Shown piece after piece: positions 1 through 7,258 of a DNA stretch of 14,323 nt. The translations under genes were made by a program, and so were the position numbers. How positions within the stretch are numbered: position 1 is the stretch's first letter; each line of letters starts with the position of its first letter. The notes under the pieces were generated by a model. The model had not been told where the DNA came from and made no database searches. It saw only the letters and a list, made by a program, of their open reading frames with translations. Source of the DNA: JALNYB01 sp023230065 (GTDB lineage: Archaea > Thermoplasmatota > Thermoplasmata > Methanomassiliicoccales > Methanomethylophilaceae); assembly GCA_034006405.1 (NCBI GenBank), contig JAVESW010000026.1, positions 1-14,323 of the forward strand, in the 5' to 3' direction.

Positions 1-431
1 GGATAGGAAGGACTGGAAGGGCAGGAAAGGAAGGAATCGCAGTCTCTTTTATTACGACCGAAGAAGAATATCTGATCAGAGAATTCGAACTTCGTACTGA
101 GATGAGGATCGAGAAGAGAGAGGTTCCTGATGCGGAAGAGGGGTCCAGGGACACCATTCGCAGAGTTGTTGATTATGATCAGATCTGTGATGTCTACGGT
201 ATGTGTAGATTTGAAATAAATCTGGGAAAGAATGATGGTGTTGGAAAGGTAAGTCTTGCTGATTACATCATTCGTGCCGCAAGGATCAGAGACATTTCGA
301 TTGGAAAGATCAGTATCGAATCAGATTCATCTGTCGTGGAGGTCCATAAAGACTTTGGCAATAGGATGACAATGGATCTCCCGAAAATGAAATACAGGGG
401 AAAACAGGTCCGTGTAAAGGTTATTCAGTAA
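1..431 (+). CDS. DEAD-box ATP-dependent RNA helicase with DbpA-type RNA-binding tail (3' end only)
   Basis: The frame is open from the window edge (first full codon at base 3), so only the last 142 residues are present. The visible protein begins IGRTGRAGKEG, which is helicase motif VI (the arginine-finger motif of the second RecA-like domain). A linker of about 50 residues follows. The tail, from about residue 70, contains RFEINLGKNDGV, then ISIGKISIESDSSVVEV, and ends GKQVRVKV, the pattern of the DbpA RNA-binding domain found at the C-terminus of DbpA/CsdA-like helicases. Such proteins unwind RNA during ribosome assembly or cold adaptation; which role applies cannot be told from this fragment. 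The internal ATG at 102 is not the true start, because the motif VI sequence lies upstream of it in frame. The gene ends TAA just before a hairpin terminator. Family assignment is strong; the exact orthologue is unknown because the N-terminal domain lies outside the window. Confidence 0.9.
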   Translation, partial: IGRTGRAGKEGIAVSFITTEEEYLIREFELRTEMRIEKREVPDAEEGSRDTIRRVVDYDQICDVYGMCRFEINLGKNDGVGKVSLADYIIRAARIRDISIGKISIESDSSVVEVHKDFGNRMTMDLPKMKYRGKQVRVKVIQ

Positions 432-439
432 ATTGGGTC

Positions 440-477
440 AGATCGTGTTGTGCTTCAGCACACGCGATCTTTTTTTT
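440..477 (+). terminator. Hairpin plus T8 terminator after the helicase gene
   Basis: A stem of about 13 pairs (arms roughly 440-453 and 458-470, one bulged T, loop TTCA) is followed directly by eight T residues. It starts 9 bases after the helicase stop. Archaea terminate mainly on T-runs, so the T-tract is the likely active part; the strong hairpin is a bonus that resembles a bacterial intrinsic terminator. Confidence 0.8.
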
Positions 478-526
478 AGAAGCTTTTGATAATATTCAAT
501 AAATCCAAGGACATCTATATACGATT

Positions 527-1306
527 ATGGTGTTTGATGGAAGGTGTGGCATCATCGATATAGATGATGATGAGAAGACTGTTTATTTCGATACATACAG
601 AACTAAGAAGATAACGGGTACCAAGATCGGCCCTCTGTTAGGGATCAGTGAATTCTCCACACCTTTTAAAGTCGCATGCGAACTTGCTGGATTATATCCA
701 GGAGATAAGGCTAATAAATACATAGATGCAGGAAATATCCTTGAACCTGTACTTAGGAAGTATGTAAGAGATCGGTCTGATGAACTTCTTTTGGATCTTT
801 TTCCTAGAGGATCTTTGATAACCATCGAAGAACCTGTACCCAAAGAACAATGCGGATATGATCATTTTCATGACAACAAGATGTTTGGAGGGATGGTAGA
901 CGGATATATTGATGTAAATGGGAAAAGAGATCATATTTTGGAGATCAAGACTTCACACGATATTGAGAAATGGATTGATGATTCAGGTAGAGTGTCTATA
1001 GTTCCGGAATCATACATGCTTCAGGCATCTTTGTATGCAGAACTTTCGGGAATAGATGGAATAATATTTTTGGTAGGTTTTCTGGAAGAAAGTGATTATG
1101 TTCATCCAGAACGTTGGGTGCCAACTCCCAAGAATACATATATCGTCATCAAAGATAAACTCGATATGTCTGGATATATGAAAGAAGCAGAAGAGTGGTA
1201 CAATGAGTATATCAAGAATGGTTATACTCCGGAATGGACAGATAAAGATACAGATGTTCTGAAGTATCTAAAGGCATTCGATCCGAATAAGAAGAAACGT
1301 CATTAA
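527..1306 (+). CDS. YqaJ/lambda-exonuclease-like PD-(D/E)XK nuclease
   Basis: The 259-residue protein has the ordered motifs of the YqaJ viral recombinase branch of PD-(D/E)XK nucleases. These are an N-terminal ITGTKIGPLLGIS segment (residues 29-41, the 'SxIGxxLGxS' helix), GNILEP with the helix glutamate E73, GGMVDGYID with catalytic D125, LEIKTS with E139 and K141, and QASLYAEL with Q166 and Y170. Family members degrade one strand from DNA ends to feed single-strand annealing recombination, usually in phages. The strand polarity and partner are not visible here. The tail is lysine-rich (NKKKRH). There is no good ribosome-binding site before ATG 527, but AT-rich DNA at about 487-495 could be a TATA box giving a short leader. 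The gene stands alone between two terminators, with no recombinase, single-strand binding protein or integrase beside it, so it is either a domesticated viral gene or a remnant. Cas4-type nuclease is a less likely reading because no four-cysteine iron-sulfur cluster set is present. Confidence 0.75.
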   Translation: MVFDGRCGIIDIDDDEKTVYFDTYRTKKITGTKIGPLLGISEFSTPFKVACELAGLYPGDKANKYIDAGNILEPVLRKYVRDRSDELLLDLFPRGSLITIEEPVPKEQCGYDHFHDNKMFGGMVDGYIDVNGKRDHILEIKTSHDIEKWIDDSGRVSIVPESYMLQASLYAELSGIDGIIFLVGFLEESDYVHPERWVPTPKNTYIVIKDKLDMSGYMKEAEEWYNEYIKNGYTPEWTDKDTDVLKYLKAFDPNKKKRH

Positions 1307-1360
1307 AATTAGTATTCAAGTGTCATACGTCGAGTGGCGAGTATGTGGTTGTTTGCAAAA

Positions 1361-1397
1361 TCAACTGTTGTGGCATCAATATGTTCTACACAGTTGA
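1361..1397. other. Extended imperfect hairpin between two convergent genes
   Basis: The arms TCAACTGT-t-GTGG and CTACACAGTTGA pair as about 12 base pairs (one G-U, one bulged T) around a 12-base loop. It sits 55 bases after the YqaJ-like gene and before the valS terminator. It may end the upstream plus-strand transcript, since an A/T-rich run follows, or be a structured 3' end. No known RNA family was recognised. Confidence 0.45.
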
Positions 1398-1418
1398 TGA
1401 TATGAAGTTTGATATAAT

Positions 1419-1460
1419 AAAAAGTAAAAATAGGTGAGGGACAGGAAACGCCCTGTCCCT
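1419..1460 (-). terminator. Terminator of valS
   Basis: A perfect 9-bp stem (AGGGACAGG at 1437-1445 paired with CCTGTCCCT at 1452-1460) with a 6-base loop begins 14 bases after the valS stop. On the minus strand it is followed by two T5 runs (plus-strand A runs at 1419-1423 and 1426-1430). This is a clear hairpin/T-tract terminator, with a second T-run as backup. Confidence 0.75.
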
Positions 1461-1473
1461 TTGTAATGTTTAG

Positions 1474-4110
1474 TCAGATCTCGATAACAATTAAGATATT
1501 TCCCAATTGTATTGTGCTGACGGCTTTTCCATCAAGCATCAGACGTTTTTCCAGTTCGAAGAACTCTGCCCCCAAAGAAATAGTCTCTCCATTGACATTC
1601 AATGTCACATCGCCTTTTGACAGTTGTTCTGCTATGTCCTTAGGTGATGTCGCAGCTATCGCGGCAACAATGGGTTTTGCTTGTGCTTTGAATGCTGGAC
1701 CTAGTTTAGAATGTACAGGTTTGACCGCAACTATCTCTTCAGTAAGATCTGCTTTTGGTGCTATGACTATCTCTTTTGCCTTCGAGGTTTCTGAGATGTC
1801 GTCTTTTGCTTTTTCAAGGATAGCGGCATCTGTTCCGACCATTTCTATACGAGATATTTCGGCGTTGAGAGGCATTTTGTTTTCTGATTTCCAGTTACGG
1901 ATCGATGCCAGTACATCTACAAGAATATCTCCGACCTTGATCGCATCTTTATCGATGAAAATAGGCTTCGGCCACTCCGAGATATGAATGCTCTTGGTCT
2001 TCTCGAATTTGAAGAAATGCTCTTGGTAGACATCTTCTGCGATATGAGGCATGAAAGGCGCAAGCATCTTGATTGCTCCTAGGAACACGTTATATAATGT
2101 GTATTTCACAGCAAGATCTTTTCTTGCTTTGACCATTTCAATGTAATTATCAGCGAAATCATGCCAAATGAAGTTTTCGACATCTCTCATTGCTTTGTCG
2201 AATTGATAGACATTCAGATATTCAGTCACATTCTCGACTGTTTGAGAGTATTTGCTGATGATCCATTTATCAGATTCTCTCAACATTTCGTATTCTTTTG
2301 GTTTATCGGTAAGGTCTTCGAAGAAACGTCCTGTGAACTGACCGATGTTGAACACTTTGTTGCAGAGCTTCCTTCCTCTGATAACATCTTTTTCTCTGAA
2401 AGCGTGATCGATACCCAATGAGCATGTTGCTGCGTAGTATCTGAGTGCATCTGCACCGTAGTTCATAATGATCGGTATAGGATCAATTACGTTTCCAATG
2501 GATGAATGCATCGGGGTGCCGTCGGGGGCCATTATGAATCCGTGGACCATAATGTCATTCCATGGACGTGATTGCTCGATCTGTTCAGATCTTAATATTG
2601 AATAGAATGCCCATGTTCTGATGATATCATGTGATTGAGGTCTCATTGACATCGGGAACAGTTTCTTGTGGAGTTTGGGGTCTCTTCCCCAAAATGTATT
2701 ATATAATGCAGAACCGGAAGAATCCATCCATGTATCGAATACATCGGTGCATCCTACTAATTTTCCGCCGCATTTGGGACACTTGTTCACAGGAGGCTGG
2801 TCCAAGGTCGGATCTACGTAACATTGTTCTTCTGTGGCGCATACGGCTTCTCCACAGTCCTCGCATTCCCATATCGGGATAGGGGTTGCAAAGATACGCT
2901 GTCTGCTCAAGACCCAATCCCACTCTAGTGAGTTGACCCAATCCTGAAGTCTTATCTTCATGAACTCGGGGTACCAATTGATTTCGTTTGCTCTTTCAAG
3001 GACTTCCTTCTTGAAATCGAGGGTCTTAAGGAACCATTGAGGCACTTGAAGGAATTCAATAGGTGTGTGGCATCTCCAACATATAGAGACCTGTTGAGGA
3101 TTATCTTCCTGTTTTACGAGTATTCCCTGATCTCTGAGATCGTTGATGACCGCTTCTCTTGCTTCTGCTACAGGCATTCCTGCATATTTTCCTGCAAGTT
3201 CGGTCATGCGTCCCTGTTCATCGATACCTTTTTCCATTTCGAGATGATATTTCATTACCCATTCCAGATCTTCTTTATCACCGATGGTACAGATCATGAC
3301 ATTTCCAGTTCCGTATTTGGGATCTACCTTCGGATCGGAAATGACCTTTATGCGTCTTCCATACAGAGGTGTGATCAGTTCTTTTCCGATAAGGTGTTGT
3401 TTCTCCTTGTCGTCGGGGTGGACTGCTACTACTTTACAGGTACAGAGAAGTTCCGGCCTTGTTGTGGCTATCAGCACGTGGTCATCTTCGCCAGCTATCT
3501 GGAATTTGATGTAATTGAGTTTGTTGACATTATCTTTGTATTCTACTTCGGCATCTGCCAGGGCAGTCATACATCTTGGGCACCAGTTCACAGGGAAATT
3601 CGCTTTATAGACAAGACCTCTGTGGAATAGATTAACAAATGATAGCTGAGTGGTGCGTCTGTAATATGGAGCATCTGTCTGATAGTAGATGCTTGGATCC
3701 ATACTCTCTCCGAGGATCTCGAAGTGATGCGTCATCTCATCGATGAAGCCGTTGGCGTATTCGCTGCAGAGTTTTCTGTATTCCTGCCTCGGAAGGTCTA
3801 ATTTTGTTATTTTATATTTTTTTTCGACTTTAACCTCTATCGGAGTTCCGTTAACATCAAAGCATAATGGGAAGAATACATTGTGTCCAGCCATTCTTTT
3901 ATAACGGGCTGCAAAATCGATCAAAGAGTATCCGGTCGCGTGACCGAGATGAAGAGGTCCAGATGTATATCTGGGTGGGTTATCTATGCTGAATACAGGT
4001 TTATCGGATTTAGGGTCGAAACGATATATTTCTTCCGTTTTCCACATTTCCTGCCAATGTTTCTCGATAGAAGCTGAGTCGTATTGTGACATGTCAAACA
4101 ATACTGACAT
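1474..4110 (-). CDS. valS: Valine--tRNA ligase (archaeal type)
   Basis: This class I aminoacyl-tRNA synthetase charges tRNA-Val with valine in the cytosol. The 878 residues show the HIGH motif as PLHLGHA (H54, H57), the CP1 editing domain (about 200-350, with TTRPE at 216-220 and GTGNVM at 267-272), two zinc-type cysteine sets (CEDC 416-419, CPKC 444-447), FDTWMDSS near 458, and a C-terminal anticodon-binding domain with NKVFNIG at 584-590. The KMSKS loop is unusual: it reads PMHSS at 533-537, with both lysines missing, although the following GNVIDP is intact. The last 80 residues carry a small domain (LGPAFK, then GETI and EFFE) that reappears as an insertion in the neighbouring GlyRS. No ribosome-binding site precedes ATG 4110. 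ATG 4092 (MSQYDSASIEKHW) matches the usual family N-terminus and is a fair alternative. IleRS is excluded in favour of ValRS by overall resemblance only. Confidence 0.92.
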   Translation of the reverse strand: MSVLFDMSQYDSASIEKHWQEMWKTEEIYRFDPKSDKPVFSIDNPPRYTSGPLHLGHATGYSLIDFAARYKRMAGHNVFFPLCFDVNGTPIEVKVEKKYKITKLDLPRQEYRKLCSEYANGFIDEMTHHFEILGESMDPSIYYQTDAPYYRRTTQLSFVNLFHRGLVYKANFPVNWCPRCMTALADAEVEYKDNVNKLNYIKFQIAGEDDHVLIATTRPELLCTCKVVAVHPDDKEKQHLIGKELITPLYGRRIKVISDPKVDPKYGTGNVMICTIGDKEDLEWVMKYHLEMEKGIDEQGRMTELAGKYAGMPVAEAREAVINDLRDQGILVKQEDNPQQVSICWRCHTPIEFLQVPQWFLKTLDFKKEVLERANEINWYPEFMKIRLQDWVNSLEWDWVLSRQRIFATPIPIWECEDCGEAVCATEEQCYVDPTLDQPPVNKCPKCGGKLVGCTDVFDTWMDSSGSALYNTFWGRDPKLHKKLFPMSMRPQSHDIIRTWAFYSILRSEQIEQSRPWNDIMVHGFIMAPDGTPMHSSIGNVIDPIPIIMNYGADALRYYAATCSLGIDHAFREKDVIRGRKLCNKVFNIGQFTGRFFEDLTDKPKEYEMLRESDKWIISKYSQTVENVTEYLNVYQFDKAMRDVENFIWHDFADNYIEMVKARKDLAVKYTLYNVFLGAIKMLAPFMPHIAEDVYQEHFFKFEKTKSIHISEWPKPIFIDKDAIKVGDILVDVLASIRNWKSENKMPLNAEISRIEMVGTDAAILEKAKDDISETSKAKEIVIAPKADLTEEIVAVKPVHSKLGPAFKAQAKPIVAAIAATSPKDIAEQLSKGDVTLNVNGETISLGAEFFELEKRLMLDGKAVSTIQLGNILIVIEI
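4081..4104. repeat. Near-perfect palindrome around the valS start region
   Basis: GTATTG-TGACA is mirrored by TGTCA-AA-CAATAC, giving 11 paired bases per arm broken only by an AA bulge. It covers the second in-frame ATG of valS (4092), which lies at the centre of the dyad. In mRNA it would form a hairpin holding that ATG; in DNA it could be an operator. Confidence 0.5.
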
Positions 4111-4145
4111 TAAAAAGGGATTAAAAAAGGTTGTTCTTTAAAATA

Positions 4146-4173
4146 CGGTTTTTAAAGACCGCAACTTATATAA
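4146..4173 (-). promoter_or_regulatory. Probable valS promoter (TATA box) with overlapping dyad
   Basis: TTATATAA at 4166-4173 is a good archaeal TATA box and would start transcription near 4143. Just downstream, 4146-4161 carries CGGT...ACCG around a T/A core that itself resembles a second TATA box (start near 4127). Either gives a leader of about 17-35 bases without a ribosome-binding site. Confidence 0.5.
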
Positions 4174-4186
4174 TAAACAAAGTTAA

Positions 4187-4201
4187 GGGGGATTATCCCC
4201 C
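4187..4201 (-). terminator. G5/C5 palindrome terminator after the CBS-hibernation gene
   Basis: GGGGG-ATTAT-CCCCC is a compact perfect stem 5 bases beyond the stop codon of the 4207-5382 gene. On the minus strand a T-rich stretch (TTAACTTTGTTTATTAT) follows. It separates this gene from the valS promoter, so the two genes are probably transcribed independently. Confidence 0.6.
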
Positions 4202-4206
4202 GAAGT

Positions 4207-5382
4207 TTATTTTTTTCTTCTACGGAAAGTGGTTCTGGTCTCTTTCATATTGACGACCATGTCGCCGATCTTTTTAATAAGGGCTGCATTCGTCTGAATT
4301 AAGTCCCATCCGACTTCTTTAGCATTTATTGTTGTTCCATCGATGAACATTTTTCCTATAATGCTGTATTTCTTTCTTTCTCCGCTTTCATTGTATCTAG
4401 ATACATGCATGATGAGCGATTCTGGTTTGTATATCTTGGAGATCTTTGTGATCTCTGATGCGATATCTGAATACATCGATTCAGCATATTCTTTGTCATC
4501 TTCTTCAAGTCCGCTAATTTGGACGAATAGAGCGTCTCTGTCTCTGCACGCGTTGATAAGTTCGATGATATCATACTCTGTTATGATTCCGACGAGCTCT
4601 TCACCGTCAACCACAGGTAATGTTGAGAAACGTCCATCTTCCATTATCTGTGCTGCGGTTCCCATATCACTTCCCCAGTCTGTTGTTACAACGGTTGTTG
4701 AACATACGGATTCAATCAATATCTGAGCTTTTGAGCTCTTTTCGAAATCTCCGAAGATCTTGTTTTCGGATTTCCAATAGTTGTCGATGATCTCTTTCAT
4801 TCCTACAATACCGATGATCTTATCTGCGTTATTAACGACGGGAACCGTTCTTATGTCCAGCCTCCTCATAATATCTAGAGCATCATCCAGCATTGCGTTT
4901 TCTCTGAGGAACTCAACGGGTGTGGTCATGATCTCCCACACTCTGATATCTTTTAGTGCCTTCATTCTGGCAGCGATTTTTGTCAATCCTGTTCTGGATA
5001 CGATACCCAAGACCTTTTTGCCGTTGAGAACTGCGAGTTGCCTGCAGTTGTTCATAACCATGAGTTCTGCGATTTTCGTTATTTCTGTAGATGTTGTCAG
5101 TGTTGGCAGATTACGAACGAGGTTCTTGACCTTTGTATCAGGTGTTACACTTCTTTTCCTCAATATTGAGCCGTAGCTTACCATACCGACATAGTTTCCC
5201 TCATCTACGATCGGGATTTCCTGAAATCCTGAATCACGCATGACAGACAGAACGTCTGACATTTTATCTTCCGACTTTACAGACGGGAAATCGGTGATCA
5301 AAATCTCTCCGACGGTAATACCGTCGATCTGGGATCTAAGCATTGATATTTTCTTTAAATCTTCTAGGTCCTTAACTCCCAA
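4207..5382 (-). CDS. Four-CBS-domain protein with C-terminal HPF/RaiA-like domain
   Basis: The 391-residue cytosolic protein has four CBS repeats: about 24-77 (IPIVDEGNYVGMVS), 86-138 (LAVLNGKKVLGIVSRTG), 149-203 (VPVVNNADKIIGIVG) and 222-279 (LPVVDGEELVGIITEYD). Paired CBS domains usually bind AMP, ADP, ATP or S-adenosylmethionine and act as energy sensors. The last 110 residues fit a beta-alpha-beta-beta-beta-alpha pattern (ALFVQISGL; helix 292-318; SLIMHVSRYN; YSIIGKMFIDG; helix 360-380) and end with a basic TTFRRRKK tail, which resembles the ribosome hibernation domain of HPF/RaiA proteins. That reading comes from pattern and composition, not from a search. The start is TTG at 5382, because GAGGTG lies 6 bases upstream (5389-5394). 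The gene has its own promoter and lies between glyS and valS. The proposed role, adenylate-controlled ribosome inactivation, is inference; a plain CBS regulator is the fallback. Confidence 0.8.
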   Translation of the reverse strand: MGVKDLEDLKKISMLRSQIDGITVGEILITDFPSVKSEDKMSDVLSVMRDSGFQEIPIVDEGNYVGMVSYGSILRKRSVTPDTKVKNLVRNLPTLTTSTEITKIAELMVMNNCRQLAVLNGKKVLGIVSRTGLTKIAARMKALKDIRVWEIMTTPVEFLRENAMLDDALDIMRRLDIRTVPVVNNADKIIGIVGMKEIIDNYWKSENKIFGDFEKSSKAQILIESVCSTTVVTTDWGSDMGTAAQIMEDGRFSTLPVVDGEELVGIITEYDIIELINACRDRDALFVQISGLEEDDKEYAESMYSDIASEITKISKIYKPESLIMHVSRYNESGERKKYSIIGKMFIDGTTINAKEVGWDLIQTNAALIKKIGDMVVNMKETRTTFRRRKK

Positions 5383-5416
5383 AATTTACACCTCGGAACA
5401 ACTATCACCTTACTGG

Positions 5417-5429
5417 ACATATAAAGGAT
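5417..5429 (-). promoter_or_regulatory. TATA box of the CBS-hibernation gene
   Basis: On the minus strand CCTTTATATGTCC lies about 40 bases before the TTG start. It predicts a transcript start near 5397, a leader of about 15 bases, and just enough room for the GAGGTG ribosome-binding site. Confidence 0.55.
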
Positions 5430-5490
5430 TGTCTACTTACTCCCTCTTTATGGAAAAAATCAGATAGATTTACCATATGATTAAATTATA

Positions 5491-5529
5491 AGAAGAAAAA
5501 GGTTTAGAATCCTTCGTTTATCGCAAAGG
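5491..5529 (-). terminator. Terminator of the glyS transcript
   Basis: A 6-bp stem (CCTTTG/CGAAGG on the minus strand, one G-U, plus-strand arms 5511-5516 and 5524-5529) is followed by ATTCTAAACC and then a pyrimidine-rich CCTTTTTCTTCTT tract. It lies 17 bases after the glyS stop and before the promoter of the next gene. Confidence 0.5.
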
Positions 5530-5545
5530 TATTAAATAGATTATC

Positions 5546-7258
5546 TCAAAGATCGCTGAATGGCTTTCCAGTCAATAACGAGTCTATGACAGAAGGTACT
5601 GAATCGATCGGAATTCTTTTCTGTTGGCTCGAGTCGCGATCTCTTATAGTGACTGTTCCCGCATCCTTTCCTTCGAATGCTTCATAATCAACTGTTATGC
5701 ACCAAGGTGTTCCGATTTCATCCATGCGGGCGTATCTCTTTCCGATGGTACCCGCGCCGTCGTAGTATGCTTCGATCCTGGGTGTGTGTACTTTCTCGTA
5801 GATCTGTTTTGCTAAGACATCGAGGCCGTCTTTTTCCATAAGGGGGAATACTCCTACTTTGATAGGTGCGACTTCGGGTTTCAGCCTAAGCACGGCATAT
5901 CCTTTTTCTTCATCGAATACGTATGCGTGTTCTAAGATGGAATAGAATATTCTGTCAAGTCCGTGTGAAGGTTCGATAACATGAGGAACAACACGTTCTC
6001 CTGAGACCTTTTCATTCACAGTTGCTATTTCGAAGAATTCGTCAGTGAGGATGATGTCTTCGCCGTCTATGTTTACTGTGAGATTTCCATTTTTAATGTC
6101 CCCTGGTGTTTTGGATTCCATTGCAGCGGAGATGTCTTTGGCCTTTCCTTTGAATTTAGGTCCGAGAGCCTTGTGCTTCGCTATGATCTTGGTAACTTCC
6201 ATTTCTTTAGGCTCATCAAATTTCTTGAAATGTGTTAGTTCTGTTCCCGAGAATTCTGCATGACGTGAGAGATCCCAGCATCCGCGATCTGCGATACCAG
6301 TGATTTCTGTCCATCCGTACGACAGAAGAACTTCAGCATCCCAGCAATCTGCCGCATAGTGGGCCATTTCATCTTTGAGGTGTTGTCTGAATCTGAGTTT
6401 TTCGGGATTTATTCCGAGTCTTGTTAGAAGTTGTCTGGTTGTATTTACAAAGTATGCTAGAACGCGATTTGCGATGATCTTCTTGTCAACAGCTTCTTTT
6501 ACGCTCATGGTAACTGTTTCGTCACCTGTGTTCGGAACGAGTGTGAGGATGTCATTCTCAATATCTTTGAATCTTACCCAATCTTTGTCTTCCGGATCCA
6601 CGAAGAGTTCTACTTCCATCATATTGAACTCTCTCATTCTGATCATTCCTTGGCGGGGAGCGATCTCATTTCTGTATCCTCTTCCTGTTTGAATGACACC
6701 CATTGGGAGTTTTTCCCGATTGTATCTGTAAAGATTCAGGAAGTTCACGAAGATACCTTGAGCGGTCTCAGGTCTGAGATATCCGATACGTGCGGAGCCA
6801 GGTCCGATCGTGGTTTTGAACATTAAATTGAATTCTTCTACGGGCCCGAGTTTTCCGCCGCATTCTGGACACACCACTCCGTGTTCGATAAATGCTTTTT
6901 CAAGATCGGAAGCTGATAATACGTCAGCGTTCTCATAGAACGGTTTCACCAAATGATCGGCTCTGAATGGTGCCTGACATTTTGTACAGTATGTGATGAG
7001 GTCTTCGAAATTATCAACATGCCCAGAAGCTTTGAAGACTTCTCTTGGATTGACGGTTTCGGAATCGATCTCAACGAAACCTTCTCTGCCTTTATAGATA
7101 TCTCTCCAGACTTCCACTATGTTATTTCTTAGGCTGAATCCGGTAGGTCCGTAATCGTACATACCTGCGACTCCACCGTAAAGCTCGAATGAAGGCCAAA
7201 TGAATCCTCTGCGCTTGCAGACGGACATGAGGTCGTTTGAATTGACTTCAGTTTTCAT
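5546..7258 (-). CDS. glyS: Glycine--tRNA ligase (archaeal/eukaryotic type)
   Basis: This class II synthetase charges tRNA-Gly and works as a dimer in the family. Counting from ATG 7264 (572 residues), the sequence shows the N-terminal KRRGFIWPSFELYGG and YDYGPTG signatures, a zinc-like pair (CTKC 93-96, CPEC 132-135), motif 2 (GRGYRNEIAPRQG at 194-206), REFNMMEVELF (211-221), an inserted domain at about 363-425, motif 3 (PSHGLDRIFYSILEHAY at 432-448) and the anticodon-binding domain (about 465-565, LKPEVAPIKVGVFPL). The start at 7258 is chosen over 7264 because the upstream AGGT sits about 7 bases before it and only 1 base before the other; the 570-residue product is otherwise the same. Either start overlaps the end of the upstream CBS gene (stop at 7248-7250), so the two are translationally coupled. 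The insertion resembles the C-terminal domain of the ValRS encoded nearby. Confidence 0.95.
   Translation of the reverse strand: MKTEVNSNDLMSVCKRRGFIWPSFELYGGVAGMYDYGPTGFSLRNNIVEVWRDIYKGREGFVEIDSETVNPREVFKASGHVDNFEDLITYCTKCQAPFRADHLVKPFYENADVLSASDLEKAFIEHGVVCPECGGKLGPVEEFNLMFKTTIGPGSARIGYLRPETAQGIFVNFLNLYRYNREKLPMGVIQTGRGYRNEIAPRQGMIRMREFNMMEVELFVDPEDKDWVRFKDIENDILTLVPNTGDETVTMSVKEAVDKKIIANRVLAYFVNTTRQLLTRLGINPEKLRFRQHLKDEMAHYAADCWDAEVLLSYGWTEITGIADRGCWDLSRHAEFSGTELTHFKKFDEPKEMEVTKIIAKHKALGPKFKGKAKDISAAMESKTPGDIKNGNLTVNIDGEDIILTDEFFEIATVNEKVSGERVVPHVIEPSHGLDRIFYSILEHAYVFDEEKGYAVLRLKPEVAPIKVGVFPLMEKDGLDVLAKQIYEKVHTPRIEAYYDGAGTIGKRYARMDEIGTPWCITVDYEAFEGKDAGTVTIRDRDSSQQKRIPIDSVPSVIDSLLTGKPFSDL

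Noticed and set aside
1307..1473. Possible tRNA or integration site next to the YqaJ-like gene
   Set aside because: No cloverleaf, no T-loop consensus and no flanking direct repeats were found.
1466..1987. Plus-strand open frame of 173 codons opposite the valS 3' end
   Set aside because: Antisense shadow of the conserved ValRS C-terminus; the protein is serine/isoleucine-rich low-complexity sequence.
3037..3630. Plus-strand open frame of 197 codons inside valS
   Set aside because: It lies antisense to conserved ValRS sequence (the editing domain) and its product has no recognisable motif or ribosome-binding site.
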